Shown in pieces: positions 52,140-61,662 of a stretch of DNA of 64,000 nucleotides. The stretch covers positions 21,816-85,815 of the forward strand of contig CACSKA010000013.1 of NCBI GenBank assembly GCA_902706205.1, written 5' to 3'. The position numbers were made by a program, and so were the translations under genes. The notes beneath the pieces are model-generated. The model made no database searches. It was not told where the DNA came from and saw nothing but the letters and a program-made list of their open reading frames with translations. Each line of letters starts with the position of its first letter. Position 1 is the stretch's first letter. Source of the stretch: Chryseobacterium sp. 18061 (lineage in GTDB: Bacteria > Pseudomonadota > Gammaproteobacteria > Enterobacterales > Enterobacteriaceae).

Positions 52140-52922
52140 ATGTTTGATATTGGCGTTAACCTCACCAGTTCTCAGTTTTCCCGCGATCGCGATGAGGTGG
52201 TGTCCCGCGCGTTTTCCTCCGGCCTTAACGGGATGCTGATTACCGGCACCAATCTGGAAGAAAGCGCAGCAGCCCAGCAGATGGCGAAACAGTTTGCGCG
52301 CTGCTGGTCTACCGCAGGCGTTCATCCGCACGATAGCAGCCACTGGGCGCCGAACGTGGCTGAGGCCATCCATCGTCTGGCGCAGCAACCGGAAGTGGTT
52401 GCGGTGGGTGAATGCGGCCTCGATTTTAACCGTAATTTCTCAACACCGCAGGAGCAGGAAACCGCGTTTAGTGCGCAGTTGGCGCTGGCCGCTGAACTGA
52501 ATATGCCGGTGTTTCTGCACTGTCGTGATGCCCACGAACGGTTTATCACCTTACTCAAACCGTGGCTCGATAAGCTGCCTGGTGCCGTATTGCACTGTTT
52601 TACCGGCACGCGGGAAGAGCTCGATGAATGCCTTGCGAACGGGCTTTATATCGGCATTACGGGTTGGGTGTGCGATGAACGTCGAGGGTTGGAACTGCGT
52701 GAGCTATTGCCGTTTATCCCGGCAGATCGTTTACTGGTTGAAACCGACGCACCGTGGCTGCTGCCGCGTGATTTATCACCGAAGCCGTCATCGCGTCGCA
52801 ACGAACCTGCGCATCTGTCTCACATTCTGGAACGCATCGCGCACTGGCGTGGCGAAAGTGCACAGGCGCTTTCAGATGCCACCGATCGGAACGTAAAAGC
52901 GCTGTTTGGGATAGAGTTTTGA
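52140..52922 (+). CDS. tatD: TatD metal-dependent DNase
   Basis: 260-residue TIM-barrel hydrolase with 3'-5' exonuclease/DNase activity; not needed for Tat export. The family HxH metal pair is less obvious here (GVNLTSSQF replaces it, as in E. coli TatD). STAGVHPHD, GECGLDFNRNFS, FLHCRDAHERF, HCFTGTREE and ETDAPWLLPRD are intact. I start at ATG 52140 (MFDIGVNL) with GGGAG eight bases upstream. Confidence 0.94.
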   Translation: MFDIGVNLTSSQFSRDRDEVVSRAFSSGLNGMLITGTNLEESAAAQQMAKQFARCWSTAGVHPHDSSHWAPNVAEAIHRLAQQPEVVAVGECGLDFNRNFSTPQEQETAFSAQLALAAELNMPVFLHCRDAHERFITLLKPWLDKLPGAVLHCFTGTREELDECLANGLYIGITGWVCDERRGLELRELLPFIPADRLLVETDAPWLLPRDLSPKPSSRRNEPAHLSHILERIAHWRGESAQALSDATDRNVKALFGIEF

Positions 52923-52924
52923 AT

Positions 52925-53413
52925 TCAGATTTTGCGGAAATCGGTGTTTTTCACGCTCTGTAAAACTTGCTTGTTCAGCAGGTTGAGGAGCAGCATAGAA
53001 CGGGCTTCGCCGTCGGGCTCGGTGAAAATTGCCTCCAGCCCTTCGAAAGCCCCTTCAGTGATCACTACGCCGTCACCCGAGTAGGGCGTTTCCGGGTCAG
53101 TAATTCCTTCCGGTGTGTGAACGGACAGCTGGTGAATTACATCGGAAGGCACCATGGCGGGTTGCGCACCAAAACGGACGAAGTGGCTGACACCGCGCGT
53201 CGCGTTAATGGTTGTGGTATGAATGACTTCCGGGTCAAACTCGACGAAAAGATAGTTTGGAAACAGAGGTTCATCCACGGTTGTGCGTTTACCGCGTACG
53301 ATTTTTTCCAACGCAATAGTGGGCATCAGGCAGTTGACCGCCTGGCGTTCAAGATGTTCCTGGGCGCGCTGAAGTTGCCCACGTTTGCAGTACAGTAAAT
53401 ACCAGGCTTGCAT
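52925..53413 (-). CDS. rfaH: Transcription antiterminator RfaH
   Basis: RfaH is a NusG paralogue recruited at ops elements to LPS, ECA-like, capsule and F operons, coupling transcription to translation through its fold-switching C-terminal domain. 162 residues from ATG 53413 (MQAWYLLYCKRGQLQRAQEHL): NGN domain 1-100, then the KOW domain (about 110-162). Tail-to-tail with tatD, two bases apart. Confidence 0.96.
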   Translation of the reverse strand: MQAWYLLYCKRGQLQRAQEHLERQAVNCLMPTIALEKIVRGKRTTVDEPLFPNYLFVEFDPEVIHTTTINATRGVSHFVRFGAQPAMVPSDVIHQLSVHTPEGITDPETPYSGDGVVITEGAFEGLEAIFTEPDGEARSMLLLNLLNKQVLQSVKNTDFRKI

Positions 53414-53573
53414 AATGACTCTTCTCGACATTCTCAGGAAAGCATATCAAAAGCCAGGCGCGATAGCGAAAGGGATTGTTGCCTCTTATGGAAGCCAGTA
53501 CTTCACGCTAATTTAACAAAATTACAGCATCCAGCGGCTGAACGCCGTATAATGAGGCGCTTACAAAGAGGCC

Positions 53574-55070
53574 ATGACTGACCCCATGAAATACCACGAT
53601 TTGCGCGACTTTTTGACACAGCTGGAACAACAGGGCGAGCTTAAACGCATCTCCCTGCCGGTCGATCCCTTCCTTGAAATGACCGAGATTGCCGATCGCA
53701 CTTTGCGTGCGGGGGGCCCGGCGTTGCTGTTCGAAAATCCTAAGGGATACGATATGCCCGTGCTGTGCAACCTGTTCGGTACGCCTAAGCGCGTAGCGAT
53801 GGGCATGGGCCAGGAAGACGTGACCGCATTGCGTGAAGTGGGGAAATTGCTGGCTTTCCTGAAAGAGCCGGAGCCACCAAAAGGCTTCCGCGATCTGTAC
53901 GACAAGCTGCCGCAGTTTAAGCAAGTGCTTAACATGCCGACCAAACGTCTGCGCGGTGCACCTTGCCAGCAAAAAGTTACCCAGGGCGATGACGTCGATT
54001 TAAACCGAATTCCTATCATGACCTGCTGGCCGGAAGATGCTGCGCCGCTGATCACCTGGGGTTTAACCGTGACACGCGGGCCGCACAAAGAGCGGCAGAA
54101 TCTCGGGATTTATCGTCAGCAGCTGATTGGCAAAAACAAACTTATCATGCGCTGGCTTTCCCATCGCGGCGGCGCTCTGGATTTCCAGGAGTGGTGCGCG
54201 GCGCATCCGGGTGAACGTTTCCCGGTTTCCGTGGCGCTCGGTGCCGATCCGGCGACGATTTTGGCCGCTGTCACACCAGTGCCGGATACCCTATCGGAAT
54301 ACGCTTTTGCAGGCCTGCTGCGCGGCACCAAAACCGAAGTGGTGAAGTGTCTGTCGAACGACCTTGAAGTCCCGGCGAGTGCGGAAATCGTGCTGGAAGG
54401 GTATATCGAGGTGGGTGAAGTCGCGCCAGAAGGTCCGTACGGCGATCACACCGGTTACTACAATGAAGTCGACAGCTTCCCGGTATTTACCGTGACCCAC
54501 GTGACGCAGCGTGAAGATGCGATTTATCATTCGACGTACACCGGTCGTCCACCGGATGAGCCTGCGGTGCTGGGCGTGGCGCTGAATGAAGTGTTCGTGC
54601 CCATTTTGCAAAAGCAGTTCCCGGAAATCGTCGACTTCTATCTGCCGCCGGAGGGGTGTTCTTATCGCCTGGCCGTCGTGACGATGAAAAAACAGTATGC
54701 CGGACACGCCAAGCGCGTGATGATGGGCGTGTGGTCATTCCTGCGCCAGTTTATGTACACCAAGTTTGTGATTGTCTGCGATGACGACGTTAACGCCCGT
54801 GACTGGAACGACGTTATCTGGGCCATCACTACGCGTATGGACCCGGCCCGTGATACGGTTTTGGTAGAAAATACGCCGATTGATTATCTGGACTTCGCCT
54901 CACCGGTTTCCGGTTTAGGGTCGAAAATGGGGCTGGATGCCACGAATAAATGGCCCGGTGAAACCCAACGCGAGTGGGGACGTCCGATCAAAAAAGATCC
55001 TGAAGTGACGGCGCGAATTGACGCTATCTGGGATGAGCTGGCCATCTTTAATGACGGTAAAAGCGCCTGA
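53574..55070 (+). CDS. ubiD: 4-hydroxy-3-polyprenylbenzoate decarboxylase UbiD
   Basis: Prenylated-FMN-dependent decarboxylase of ubiquinone synthesis (the cofactor is made by UbiX). 498 residues: GGPALLFENPKGYDMPVLCNLFGTPKR, NRIPIMTCWPEDAAPLITWGLT, the prFMN/Mn site PEGPYGDHTGYY, and DPARDTVLVENTPIDYLDFASP. Start ATG 53574 (MTDPMKYHDL). Divergent from rfaH. Confidence 0.96.
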   Translation: MTDPMKYHDLRDFLTQLEQQGELKRISLPVDPFLEMTEIADRTLRAGGPALLFENPKGYDMPVLCNLFGTPKRVAMGMGQEDVTALREVGKLLAFLKEPEPPKGFRDLYDKLPQFKQVLNMPTKRLRGAPCQQKVTQGDDVDLNRIPIMTCWPEDAAPLITWGLTVTRGPHKERQNLGIYRQQLIGKNKLIMRWLSHRGGALDFQEWCAAHPGERFPVSVALGADPATILAAVTPVPDTLSEYAFAGLLRGTKTEVVKCLSNDLEVPASAEIVLEGYIEVGEVAPEGPYGDHTGYYNEVDSFPVFTVTHVTQREDAIYHSTYTGRPPDEPAVLGVALNEVFVPILQKQFPEIVDFYLPPEGCSYRLAVVTMKKQYAGHAKRVMMGVWSFLRQFMYTKFVIVCDDDVNARDWNDVIWAITTRMDPARDTVLVENTPIDYLDFASPVSGLGSKMGLDATNKWPGETQREWGRPIKKDPEVTARIDAIWDELAIFNDGKSA

Positions 55071-55108
55071 CGTGCGCCGTTAGACATTAAGACACGAAAT
55101 TATTCAGA

Positions 55109-55195
55109 ATGCGTCGAGACGGCAATGGCGTGAATCCCCGGGAGCAGAGATAACTCTGTGACGGGGTGAACGAAGGCAGCCAACAAAGAGGCATA
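55109..55195 (+). repeat. ERIC-type repeat between ubiD and fre
   Basis: ATGGCGTGAATCCCCGGGAG, then GACGGGGTGAACGAAGGCAG and CCAAC follow the ERIC core in forward orientation with the central arms reduced (AGAGATAACTCT). It occupies more than half of the 146-base ubiD-fre gap and ends about 20 bases before the fre start. Confidence 0.8.
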
Positions 55196-55216
55196 TAGAC
55201 CCGACAGAGGGAGCGC

Positions 55217-55918
55217 ATGACAACCTTAAGCTGTAAAGTCACTTCGGTAGATGCCATTACCGACACGGTATACCGCGTTCGTTTAGAACCGGAAGCGGTC
55301 TTTTCCTTCCGCGCGGGCCAGTATCTGATGGTGGTAATGGACGAGCGCGATAAGCGTCCGTTCTCGATGGCGTCTACGCCTGCCGAGCAGAATAGTATTG
55401 AGCTGCATATCGGCGCGTCCGAGCTGAATCTGTACGCGATGGCGGTGATGGACCGTATTCTCAAAGAACGTGAAGTTGTGGTCGATATTCCTCACGGTGA
55501 AGCGTGGCTGCGCGAAGATGATGAGCGCCCGCTGGTGCTGATCGCCGGTGGGACAGGCTTCTCCTACGTGCGTTCAATTCTGCTGACCGCGCTGGCGCAG
55601 AACCCGAATCGTGACATCGCGATTTACTGGGGCGGACGTGAAGAGAAGCATCTTTATGACTTGCCTGAGCTGGAAGCGCTGACGGTGACGCACCCGAATC
55701 TGCGCGTTGAGCCGGTGGTTGAACAGCCGGAAGACGGCTGGCGTGGTCGTTCAGGCACCGTTCTGACGGCGGTATTGCAGGATTACGGCACGCTGGCGGA
55801 GCATGACATTTACATTGCCGGCCGTTTCGAGATGGCGAAAATCGCCCGCGACCTGTTCTGTAATGAGCGTGGTGCTCGTGAAGATCGCCTCTTCGGCGAT
55901 GCGTTTGCCTTTATCTAG
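55217..55918 (+). CDS. fre: NAD(P)H-flavin reductase Fre
   Basis: 233 residues; reduces free flavins for ribonucleotide reductase activation, ferric-siderophore reduction and other uses. FAD/flavin-site RPFSMAS (about 46-52) and nucleotide-binding GGTGFSYVRSI (about 112-122), IYWGGREEKHLYDL, and C-terminal FGDAFAF are typical. Start ATG 55217 after GAGGGAG. Convergent with fadBA. Confidence 0.96.
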   Translation: MTTLSCKVTSVDAITDTVYRVRLEPEAVFSFRAGQYLMVVMDERDKRPFSMASTPAEQNSIELHIGASELNLYAMAVMDRILKEREVVVDIPHGEAWLREDDERPLVLIAGGTGFSYVRSILLTALAQNPNRDIAIYWGGREEKHLYDLPELEALTVTHPNLRVEPVVEQPEDGWRGRSGTVLTAVLQDYGTLAEHDIYIAGRFEMAKIARDLFCNERGAREDRLFGDAFAFI

Positions 55919-55928
55919 ACATAAAAAA

Positions 55929-55947
55929 CCCGCCCCTGACAGGCGGG
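55929..55947 (-). terminator. Terminator of the fadBA operon
   Basis: CCCGCC/GGCGGG stem, 7-base loop. On the minus strand it is followed by six Ts, so it ends transcription coming from fadA; on the plus strand only As follow. Confidence 0.75.
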
Positions 55948-55974
55948 AAAAACGGCAACTAAATTCTCTCTTCA

Positions 55975-56085
55975 CCATTGCCACCATAACTGCGTTGGCT
56001 GCGTTCTCTCACCCGAATCACTTACTTATGTAAGCTCATCGGGATTCGTTCACTTGCCGCCTTGTTCTGGCGGCAATGGTTTTGA
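55975..56085 (-). repeat. ERIC repeat between fre and fadA
   Basis: Outer arms CCATTGCCACCATAAC and GTTCTGGCGGCAATGG pair; the core TGCGTTGGCTGCGTTCTCTC, CACTTACTTATGTAAGCTCA and CACTTGCCGCC matches ERIC in reverse. Lies between two oppositely directed terminators of convergent genes. Confidence 0.9.
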
Positions 56086-56098
56086 GATAATCCTGTCA

Positions 56099-56120
56099 GA
56101 CGGGGCATCGCCCCGTCTTT
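56099..56120 (+). terminator. Terminator for fre transcription
   Basis: GACGGGG/CCCCGTC around CATCG, followed by TTTGTTC on the plus strand. It is beyond the ERIC repeat, so the fre mRNA likely includes it. Confidence 0.7.
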
Positions 56121-56125
56121 GTTCA

Positions 56126-57289
56126 TTAGACCCGCTCAATCACCGTCGCAATCCCCTGACCCAAACCGATACACATCGTCGCCAGACCAAACTGGGCGTC
56201 TTTGCGTTCCATCAGATTCAAAAGGGTGGTGGTGATACGCGCGCCTGAACAACCTAACGGGTGACCAAGGGCGATCGCCCCACCGTTGAGGTTGATCTTC
56301 TCATCAATCTGTTCCATCAGCCCCAGATCTTTAATGCACGGCAGGATCTGCGCGGCAAACGCTTCATTCATTTCAAACAGATCAATGTCGCTGGCCGAAA
56401 GTCCGGCTTTTTTCAGCGCCAGTTTAGACGCCGGAACCGGGCCGTAGCCCATGATCGACGGGTCGCAGCCGACAACGGCCATCGAACGAATACGAGCGCG
56501 TACTTTCAGCCCCAGTTCACGGGCACGACTTTCACTCATGACCAACATCGCAGCAGCACCATCGGACAACGCCGAGGAGGTGCCCGCCGTTACCGTGCCG
56601 GTCACCGGATCGAACGCCGGGCGCAGAGCGGCCAGCGCTTCCACGGTGGTTTCCGGGCGGATCACTTCGTCCCAGGTAAACTGCTTCAGCACCCCATCGG
56701 CATCGTGACCGCCGGTTGGGATGATTTCATTCTTAAACGCACCGGACTGAGTCGCGGCCCAGGCACGAGCGTGGGACCGCGCGGCAAACGCATCCTGCAT
56801 TTCACGACTTATGCCATGAATACGGGATAGCATTTCCGCGGTCAGACCCATCATGCCAGCGGCTTTCGCTACGCTGCGACCCATTCCGGGATGAAAATCA
56901 ACGCCGTGGTTCATTGGCACATGGCCCATGTGTTCCACGCCGCCGACCAGACACGCCTGCGCATCACCGGTCATGATCATGCGCGCTGCATCATGCAACG
57001 CCTGCATGGATGAACCGCAAAGGCGGTTCACTGTGACCGCCGGAACACTATGTGGAATTTCTGCCAGCAGCGACGCGTTGCGGGCAATGTTGAAACCCTG
57101 CTCCAGCGTTTGCTGCACACAGCCCCAGTAAATATCGTCGAGCGTGGCAGGATCCAGCGCTGGATTGCGGGACAGCAGACTACGCATCAGATGGGCGGAA
57201 AGATCTTCCGCCCGCACATTACGGAATGCGCCGCCTTTTGAACGGCCCATCGGGGTACGAATTGCATCGACAATGACAACCTGTTCCAT
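56126..57289 (-). CDS. fadA: 3-ketoacyl-CoA thiolase FadA
   Basis: Beta subunit of the aerobic fatty-acid oxidation complex; thiolytic cleavage of 3-ketoacyl-CoA. 387 residues, thiolase family: nucleophile C91 (VNRLCGSSMQAL), catalytic His in GGAIALGHPLGCSG (about 343) and acid/base C373 (TMCIGLGQG). Nine bases after fadB in one operon. Confidence 0.97.
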   Translation of the reverse strand: MEQVVIVDAIRTPMGRSKGGAFRNVRAEDLSAHLMRSLLSRNPALDPATLDDIYWGCVQQTLEQGFNIARNASLLAEIPHSVPAVTVNRLCGSSMQALHDAARMIMTGDAQACLVGGVEHMGHVPMNHGVDFHPGMGRSVAKAAGMMGLTAEMLSRIHGISREMQDAFAARSHARAWAATQSGAFKNEIIPTGGHDADGVLKQFTWDEVIRPETTVEALAALRPAFDPVTGTVTAGTSSALSDGAAAMLVMSESRARELGLKVRARIRSMAVVGCDPSIMGYGPVPASKLALKKAGLSASDIDLFEMNEAFAAQILPCIKDLGLMEQIDEKINLNGGAIALGHPLGCSGARITTTLLNLMERKDAQFGLATMCIGLGQGIATVIERV

Positions 57290-57298
57290 TGTGACTCC

Positions 57299-59488
57299 TT
57301 AAGCCGTTTTCAGCTCACCCACCGGACGGGCAGGTTCAACCGGTGGATAATATGCTTCGTTGTGACGTGCTTTGCTGCGCAGACCTTCCGGCACTTCATA
57401 TAGCGGGCCGAGATGCTGATACTGCTGTGCCATGTCGAAGTACTTCGCACTGCCGAGCGTATCTAGCCAGCGGAATGCGCCGCCGTGGAACGGAGGGAAG
57501 CCAAGGCCGTAAACCAGTGCCATATCGGCTTCTGCCGGGCTTGCGATAATGCCTTCTTCAAGGCAGCGCACCACTTCGTTGACCATTGGGATCATCATGC
57601 GGGCGATAATCTCGTCGTCGCTGAAGTCACGTTTCGCCTGACTGACGTCTGCCAACAGCGCTTCAACCGCCGGGTCTTCTTCTTTCTTCGGCTTACCTTT
57701 GCTGTCTTCTTTATAACGCCAGAAACCGAGGCCATTTTTCTGGCCGTAGCGGTTGGCATCAAACAGGGCATCAATGGCGTCGCGATAATCTTTTTGCATA
57801 CGCTGCGGGAAACCGGCTGCCATCACCGCCTGAGCGTGATGTGCGGTATCAATACCGACCACGTCCAGCAGATACGCCGGGCCCATTGGCCAGCCGAATA
57901 CTTTTTCCATGACTTTGTCGACTTTGTGGAAGTCGGCGCCATCACGCAGTAGCTGGCTGAATCCGGCGAAGTAAGGGAACAGCACACGGTTCACGAAGAA
58001 GCCTGGGCAGTCGTTGACCACGATAGGCGTTTTACCCATTTTGCTCGCCCAGGCGACCACTTTCGCTATCGTCTCGTCAGACGTTTGCTCGCCGCGGATA
58101 ACTTCAACCAGTGGCATGCGATGCACCGGGTTAAAGAAGTGCATCCCGCAGAAGTTTTGCGGGCGCTTCAGGACACTCGCCAGTTCATTGATAGGAATCG
58201 TCGAGGTGTTTGACGCCAGCACTGCATCAGGGCGAACGTGCTCTTCGGTTTCCGCCAGCACCGCTTTTTTCACTTTCGGGTTTTCAACGACCGCTTCAAC
58301 CACGACGTCGACGCGTTCGAAACCGGCGTAATCGAGCGTCGGGTGAATAGTAGAAATCACATTCGCCAGTTTCAGGCCGTTGATTTTTCCACGCTCCAGC
58401 TGTTTATTCAGCAGCTTGGCGGCTTCGTTCATCCCGAGGGTCAACGATTTATCATTGATATCCTTCATGATAACCGGCACGCCTTTCCAGGCGGACTGGT
58501 AAGCAATGCCGCCACCCATGATCCCGGCGCCGAGTACGGCGGCCTGTTTCGGGGTGTCGACGTTTTTGGTCAGTTTCTTCGCCTGACCTTTTACAAACTG
58601 ATCGTTCAGGAAAATCCCGACCAGCGCACGGGCCTCATTCGAATGGGCGAGCGGTACAAAGCTCTGATTTTCAAGCACCAGCGCCTGGTCACGACCTAAG
58701 CGTGCCGCGGCTTCAATGGTTTTGACGGCGGTGATCGGTGCCGGATAGTGTTTGCCTGCCGTTTGCATCACCATGCCTTTGGCGATAGTGAAGCTCATGG
58801 TGGCTTCAATTTTGCTGAGTTTCAGCGGGTCGAGCTTCGGCTGGCGTTTGGCTTTCCAGTCTAAGTCGCCGATGATGGCCTGACGCAGAATCGCGATTGC
58901 CCCTTCGCGCAGCTTTTCTGGCTTCACGATGCCATCAACCAGACCGAGCTTGAGCGCTTCTTCGGCACCGACATCTTTCCCGGCGGCAATAATTTCCAGG
59001 GCGCTATCGGCCCCGAGCAAACGCGGCAAACGAACAGAACCGCCGAAGCCCGGCATGATGCCGAGTTTGGTTTCTGGCAGACCGATACGCAGGTCAGGTG
59101 TTGCCAGGCGATAGTCGGTCGCCAGTACGCATTCGCAGCCGCCACCCAGCGCGTAACCGTTTACCGCGGAAAGGGTAGGTACCGGCAAATCTTCCAGACG
59201 GCAAAAGACGCTGTTGGCGAAAGTCAGCCACTGGCTGAGCTGTTCCGGCGGAACCTGGAACAGTGACAGGAATTCGGTGATGTCTGCGCCGACAATAAAA
59301 GCGGCTTTTTCAGAGCGCAGCAACAGGCCTTTGAGATCAGGCTGTTTTTCGAGGACGTCCAGCGCCTGGCCGAGGCTGGCTACGGTTGCGGTATCAAGCT
59401 TGTTGACCGAGCCGGGGGCATCGAACACCAGTTCGGCAATGCCATTTTCCAGCCAGTCGAGGTACAGGGTGTCGCCTTTGTAGAGCAT
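57299..59488 (-). CDS. fadB: Multifunctional fatty-acid oxidation protein FadB
   Basis: Alpha subunit of the beta-oxidation complex: enoyl-CoA hydratase/isomerase in the N-terminal crotonase domain (about 1-190; the Glu pair near 119 and 139) and L-3-hydroxyacyl-CoA dehydrogenase in the C-terminal part (NAD motif GAGIMGGGIAY near 320; catalytic His in CGMHFFNPVHRMPLVEV near 450). 729 residues, same as E. coli. Start ATG 59488; a FadR box is 26 bases upstream. Confidence 0.97.
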   Translation of the reverse strand: MLYKGDTLYLDWLENGIAELVFDAPGSVNKLDTATVASLGQALDVLEKQPDLKGLLLRSEKAAFIVGADITEFLSLFQVPPEQLSQWLTFANSVFCRLEDLPVPTLSAVNGYALGGGCECVLATDYRLATPDLRIGLPETKLGIMPGFGGSVRLPRLLGADSALEIIAAGKDVGAEEALKLGLVDGIVKPEKLREGAIAILRQAIIGDLDWKAKRQPKLDPLKLSKIEATMSFTIAKGMVMQTAGKHYPAPITAVKTIEAAARLGRDQALVLENQSFVPLAHSNEARALVGIFLNDQFVKGQAKKLTKNVDTPKQAAVLGAGIMGGGIAYQSAWKGVPVIMKDINDKSLTLGMNEAAKLLNKQLERGKINGLKLANVISTIHPTLDYAGFERVDVVVEAVVENPKVKKAVLAETEEHVRPDAVLASNTSTIPINELASVLKRPQNFCGMHFFNPVHRMPLVEVIRGEQTSDETIAKVVAWASKMGKTPIVVNDCPGFFVNRVLFPYFAGFSQLLRDGADFHKVDKVMEKVFGWPMGPAYLLDVVGIDTAHHAQAVMAAGFPQRMQKDYRDAIDALFDANRYGQKNGLGFWRYKEDSKGKPKKEEDPAVEALLADVSQAKRDFSDDEIIARMMIPMVNEVVRCLEEGIIASPAEADMALVYGLGFPPFHGGAFRWLDTLGSAKYFDMAQQYQHLGPLYEVPEGLRSKARHNEAYYPPVEPARPVGELKTA

Positions 59489-59513
59489 GTCAGTCTCCTG
59501 AATCCAGTATGGT

Positions 59514-59530
59514 TACTGGTCTTACCAGAT
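59514..59530. promoter_or_regulatory. FadR operator of fadBA
   Basis: Read on the fadB strand: ATCTGGTAAGACCAGTA, one arm identical to the E. coli fadB site (ATCTGGTACGACCAGAT) and the rest nearly so. FadR represses here until long-chain acyl-CoA binds. Confidence 0.85.
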
Positions 59531-59677
59531 GAGACGGAGTGTGGATTTTATGTTAATAAAATGCAAATTACTCTTTAAGAAAATGACGTCTGGATCACGC
59601 TTGGCAGAAATCGCGCAGGGTGAAACCGATGTGCTAAGATGCGGGGAATTAGGGTCAAAAAGACAGAAGGGTAAAAC

Positions 59678-61009
59678 ATGGAATCACTGGCTACACTCTA
59701 TAAAAATCATATTGGTACGTTGCAGGAACGCACGCGCGACGTACTGGACCGCTTTAAGCTCGATGCGCTGTTGATTCATTCCGGCGAACTGCTCAATGTC
59801 TTCCTTGACGATCATCCATACCCGTTCAAAGTAAACCCACAATTTAAGGCCTGGGTGCCTGTGACGCAGGTACCAAACTGCTGGCTGTTGGTGGATGGCG
59901 TCAATAAACCCAAGTTATGGTTCTATCTGCCGGTAGATTATTGGCACAACGTAGAACCGCTGCCGACCTCTTTCTGGACCGAAGACGTAGAAGTGATTGC
60001 GCTGCCAAAAGCGGATGGCATTGGAAGCCAACTGCCTGCTGCCCGTGGCAATATTGCGTACATCGGACCGGTGCCTGAACGTGCGCTGGGGCTGGACATT
60101 ACCGCCGCCAATATCAACCCGAAAGGGGTGATTGATTACCTGCATTATTATCGCTCATACAAAACAGACTACGAACTTTCCTGCATGCGTGAAGCGCAGA
60201 AAATGGCGGTGAATGGTCATCAGGCAGCGCAGGAAGCGTTCCTGTCCGGCATGAGTGAGTTCGATATTAACCTCGCATACCTGACTGCTACCGGTCATCG
60301 CGATACCGATGTGCCTTACAGCAATATCGTGGCGCTGAATGAACATGCATCAGTGCTGCACTACACCAAACTGGATCACCGCGCGCCGTCTGAAATGCGC
60401 AGCTTCCTGCTGGATGCGGGCGCTGAGTACAACGGCTATGCTGCGGATCTGACCCGCACCTGGGCCGGAAATTCAGATACCGAATTTGCGCAGCTGATTA
60501 AAGACGTCACCGCCGAACAGCTGGCGCTGATCGACACCCTGAAAGCGGGCGTGAGTTACGTGGACTACCATATTCAGTTCCATCAACGCATCGCGAAGTT
60601 GCTGCGTAAGCATCAACTGGTGACCGACATCAGCGAAGAGGCGATGGTGGACAATGACCTGACCGGGCCGTTTATGCCGCATGGTCTCGGTCACCCACTA
60701 GGCCTGCAGGTTCATGACGTAGCCGGCTTTATGCAGGATGATAAAGGCACGCATCTTGCCGCGCCGTCGAAATATCCTTACCTGCGCTGTACCCGTATTC
60801 TGCAACCGCGCATGGTGTTGACCATCGAGCCGGGTATCTATTTCATCGAATCGCTGTTGGCGCCGTGGCGTGAAGGGCAGTATAGCAAGCACTTCAATTG
60901 GCAGAAGATTGAGGCCATGAAGCCGTTCGGTGGGGTGCGTATCGAAGATAACGTGGTTATTCACGAGAATAGCCTTGAAAACATGACCCGAGATCTGAAG
61001 CTGGCCTGA
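59678..61009 (+). CDS. pepQ: Xaa-Pro dipeptidase PepQ
   Basis: Cytoplasmic prolidase hydrolysing X-Pro dipeptides; also hydrolyses some organophosphates in E. coli. 443 residues, pita-bread fold with two-metal site: D246 and D257 (DAGAEYNGYAADLTRTW), His in MPHGLGHPLGLQVHD (about 339), E384 (TIEPGIYF) and E423 (GGVRIEDN). Divergent from fadBA; stop overlaps yigZ by one base. Confidence 0.96.
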   Translation: MESLATLYKNHIGTLQERTRDVLDRFKLDALLIHSGELLNVFLDDHPYPFKVNPQFKAWVPVTQVPNCWLLVDGVNKPKLWFYLPVDYWHNVEPLPTSFWTEDVEVIALPKADGIGSQLPAARGNIAYIGPVPERALGLDITAANINPKGVIDYLHYYRSYKTDYELSCMREAQKMAVNGHQAAQEAFLSGMSEFDINLAYLTATGHRDTDVPYSNIVALNEHASVLHYTKLDHRAPSEMRSFLLDAGAEYNGYAADLTRTWAGNSDTEFAQLIKDVTAEQLALIDTLKAGVSYVDYHIQFHQRIAKLLRKHQLVTDISEEAMVDNDLTGPFMPHGLGHPLGLQVHDVAGFMQDDKGTHLAAPSKYPYLRCTRILQPRMVLTIEPGIYFIESLLAPWREGQYSKHFNWQKIEAMKPFGGVRIEDNVVIHENSLENMTRDLKLA

Positions 61010-61623
61010 TGGATAGTTGGCTGATCCCGGCATCTCCGGTGAGTGTGGTCGACGAGATCAAAAAGAGCCGCTTCATTACGTTAATTGCGCATACCAATGG
61101 CGTGGAAGCGGCGAAGGCGTATGTCGAATCGGTCAGAGCGGAACATCCGGATGCGCGCCACCATTGTGTGGCGTGGGTCGCCGGGGCGCCTGACGATTCG
61201 CAAAAACTTGGTTTTTCCGACGACGGTGAACCTGCGGGTACGGCGGGCAAGCCGATGCTCGCGCAGCTGATGGGCAGCGGCGTTGGAGAAATCACCGCGG
61301 TGGTGGTTCGCTACTACGGTGGGATCTTACTGGGCACCGGTGGCCTGGTGAAAGCCTACGGAGGCGGCGTGCATCAGGCGCTGGCTGAATTGACAACGCA
61401 ACGCAAGACGCCGTTGACCGAATATATTTTGCAGTGTGAGTACGGGCAGCTTTCGGGCGTTGAAAGCCTGTTGGCGCAATTCTCCGGCAAAATCGTCGAC
61501 AGTGACTATCAGGCCGTGGTGCACCTTCGGGTGGCGCTTCCGCAGGCCGAAGTGCCGACCTTTTCTATAAGACTGGCTGATTTTAGCCGTGGTGCGTTGC
61601 AATTACGCCGGATTGGCGAATAA
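61009..61623 (+). CDS. yigZ: IMPACT/YigZ-family protein
   Basis: 204 residues; UPF0029/IMPACT N-terminal domain with SRFITLIAHTNGVEAAKAYV, RHHCVAWV, FSDDGEPAGTAGKPML and VVRYYGGILLGTGGLVKAYGGGV, then a C-terminal EF-G-V-like domain. A proline-dipeptidase neighbour is conserved. Molecular role is unknown; eukaryotic IMPACT binds GCN1. Confidence 0.93.
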   Translation: MDSWLIPASPVSVVDEIKKSRFITLIAHTNGVEAAKAYVESVRAEHPDARHHCVAWVAGAPDDSQKLGFSDDGEPAGTAGKPMLAQLMGSGVGEITAVVVRYYGGILLGTGGLVKAYGGGVHQALAELTTQRKTPLTEYILQCEYGQLSGVESLLAQFSGKIVDSDYQAVVHLRVALPQAEVPTFSIRLADFSRGALQLRRIGE

Positions 61624-61662
61624 TCCCGGTCTACTTTTTGCTTATCAAAGGAAGCGGCAGAG

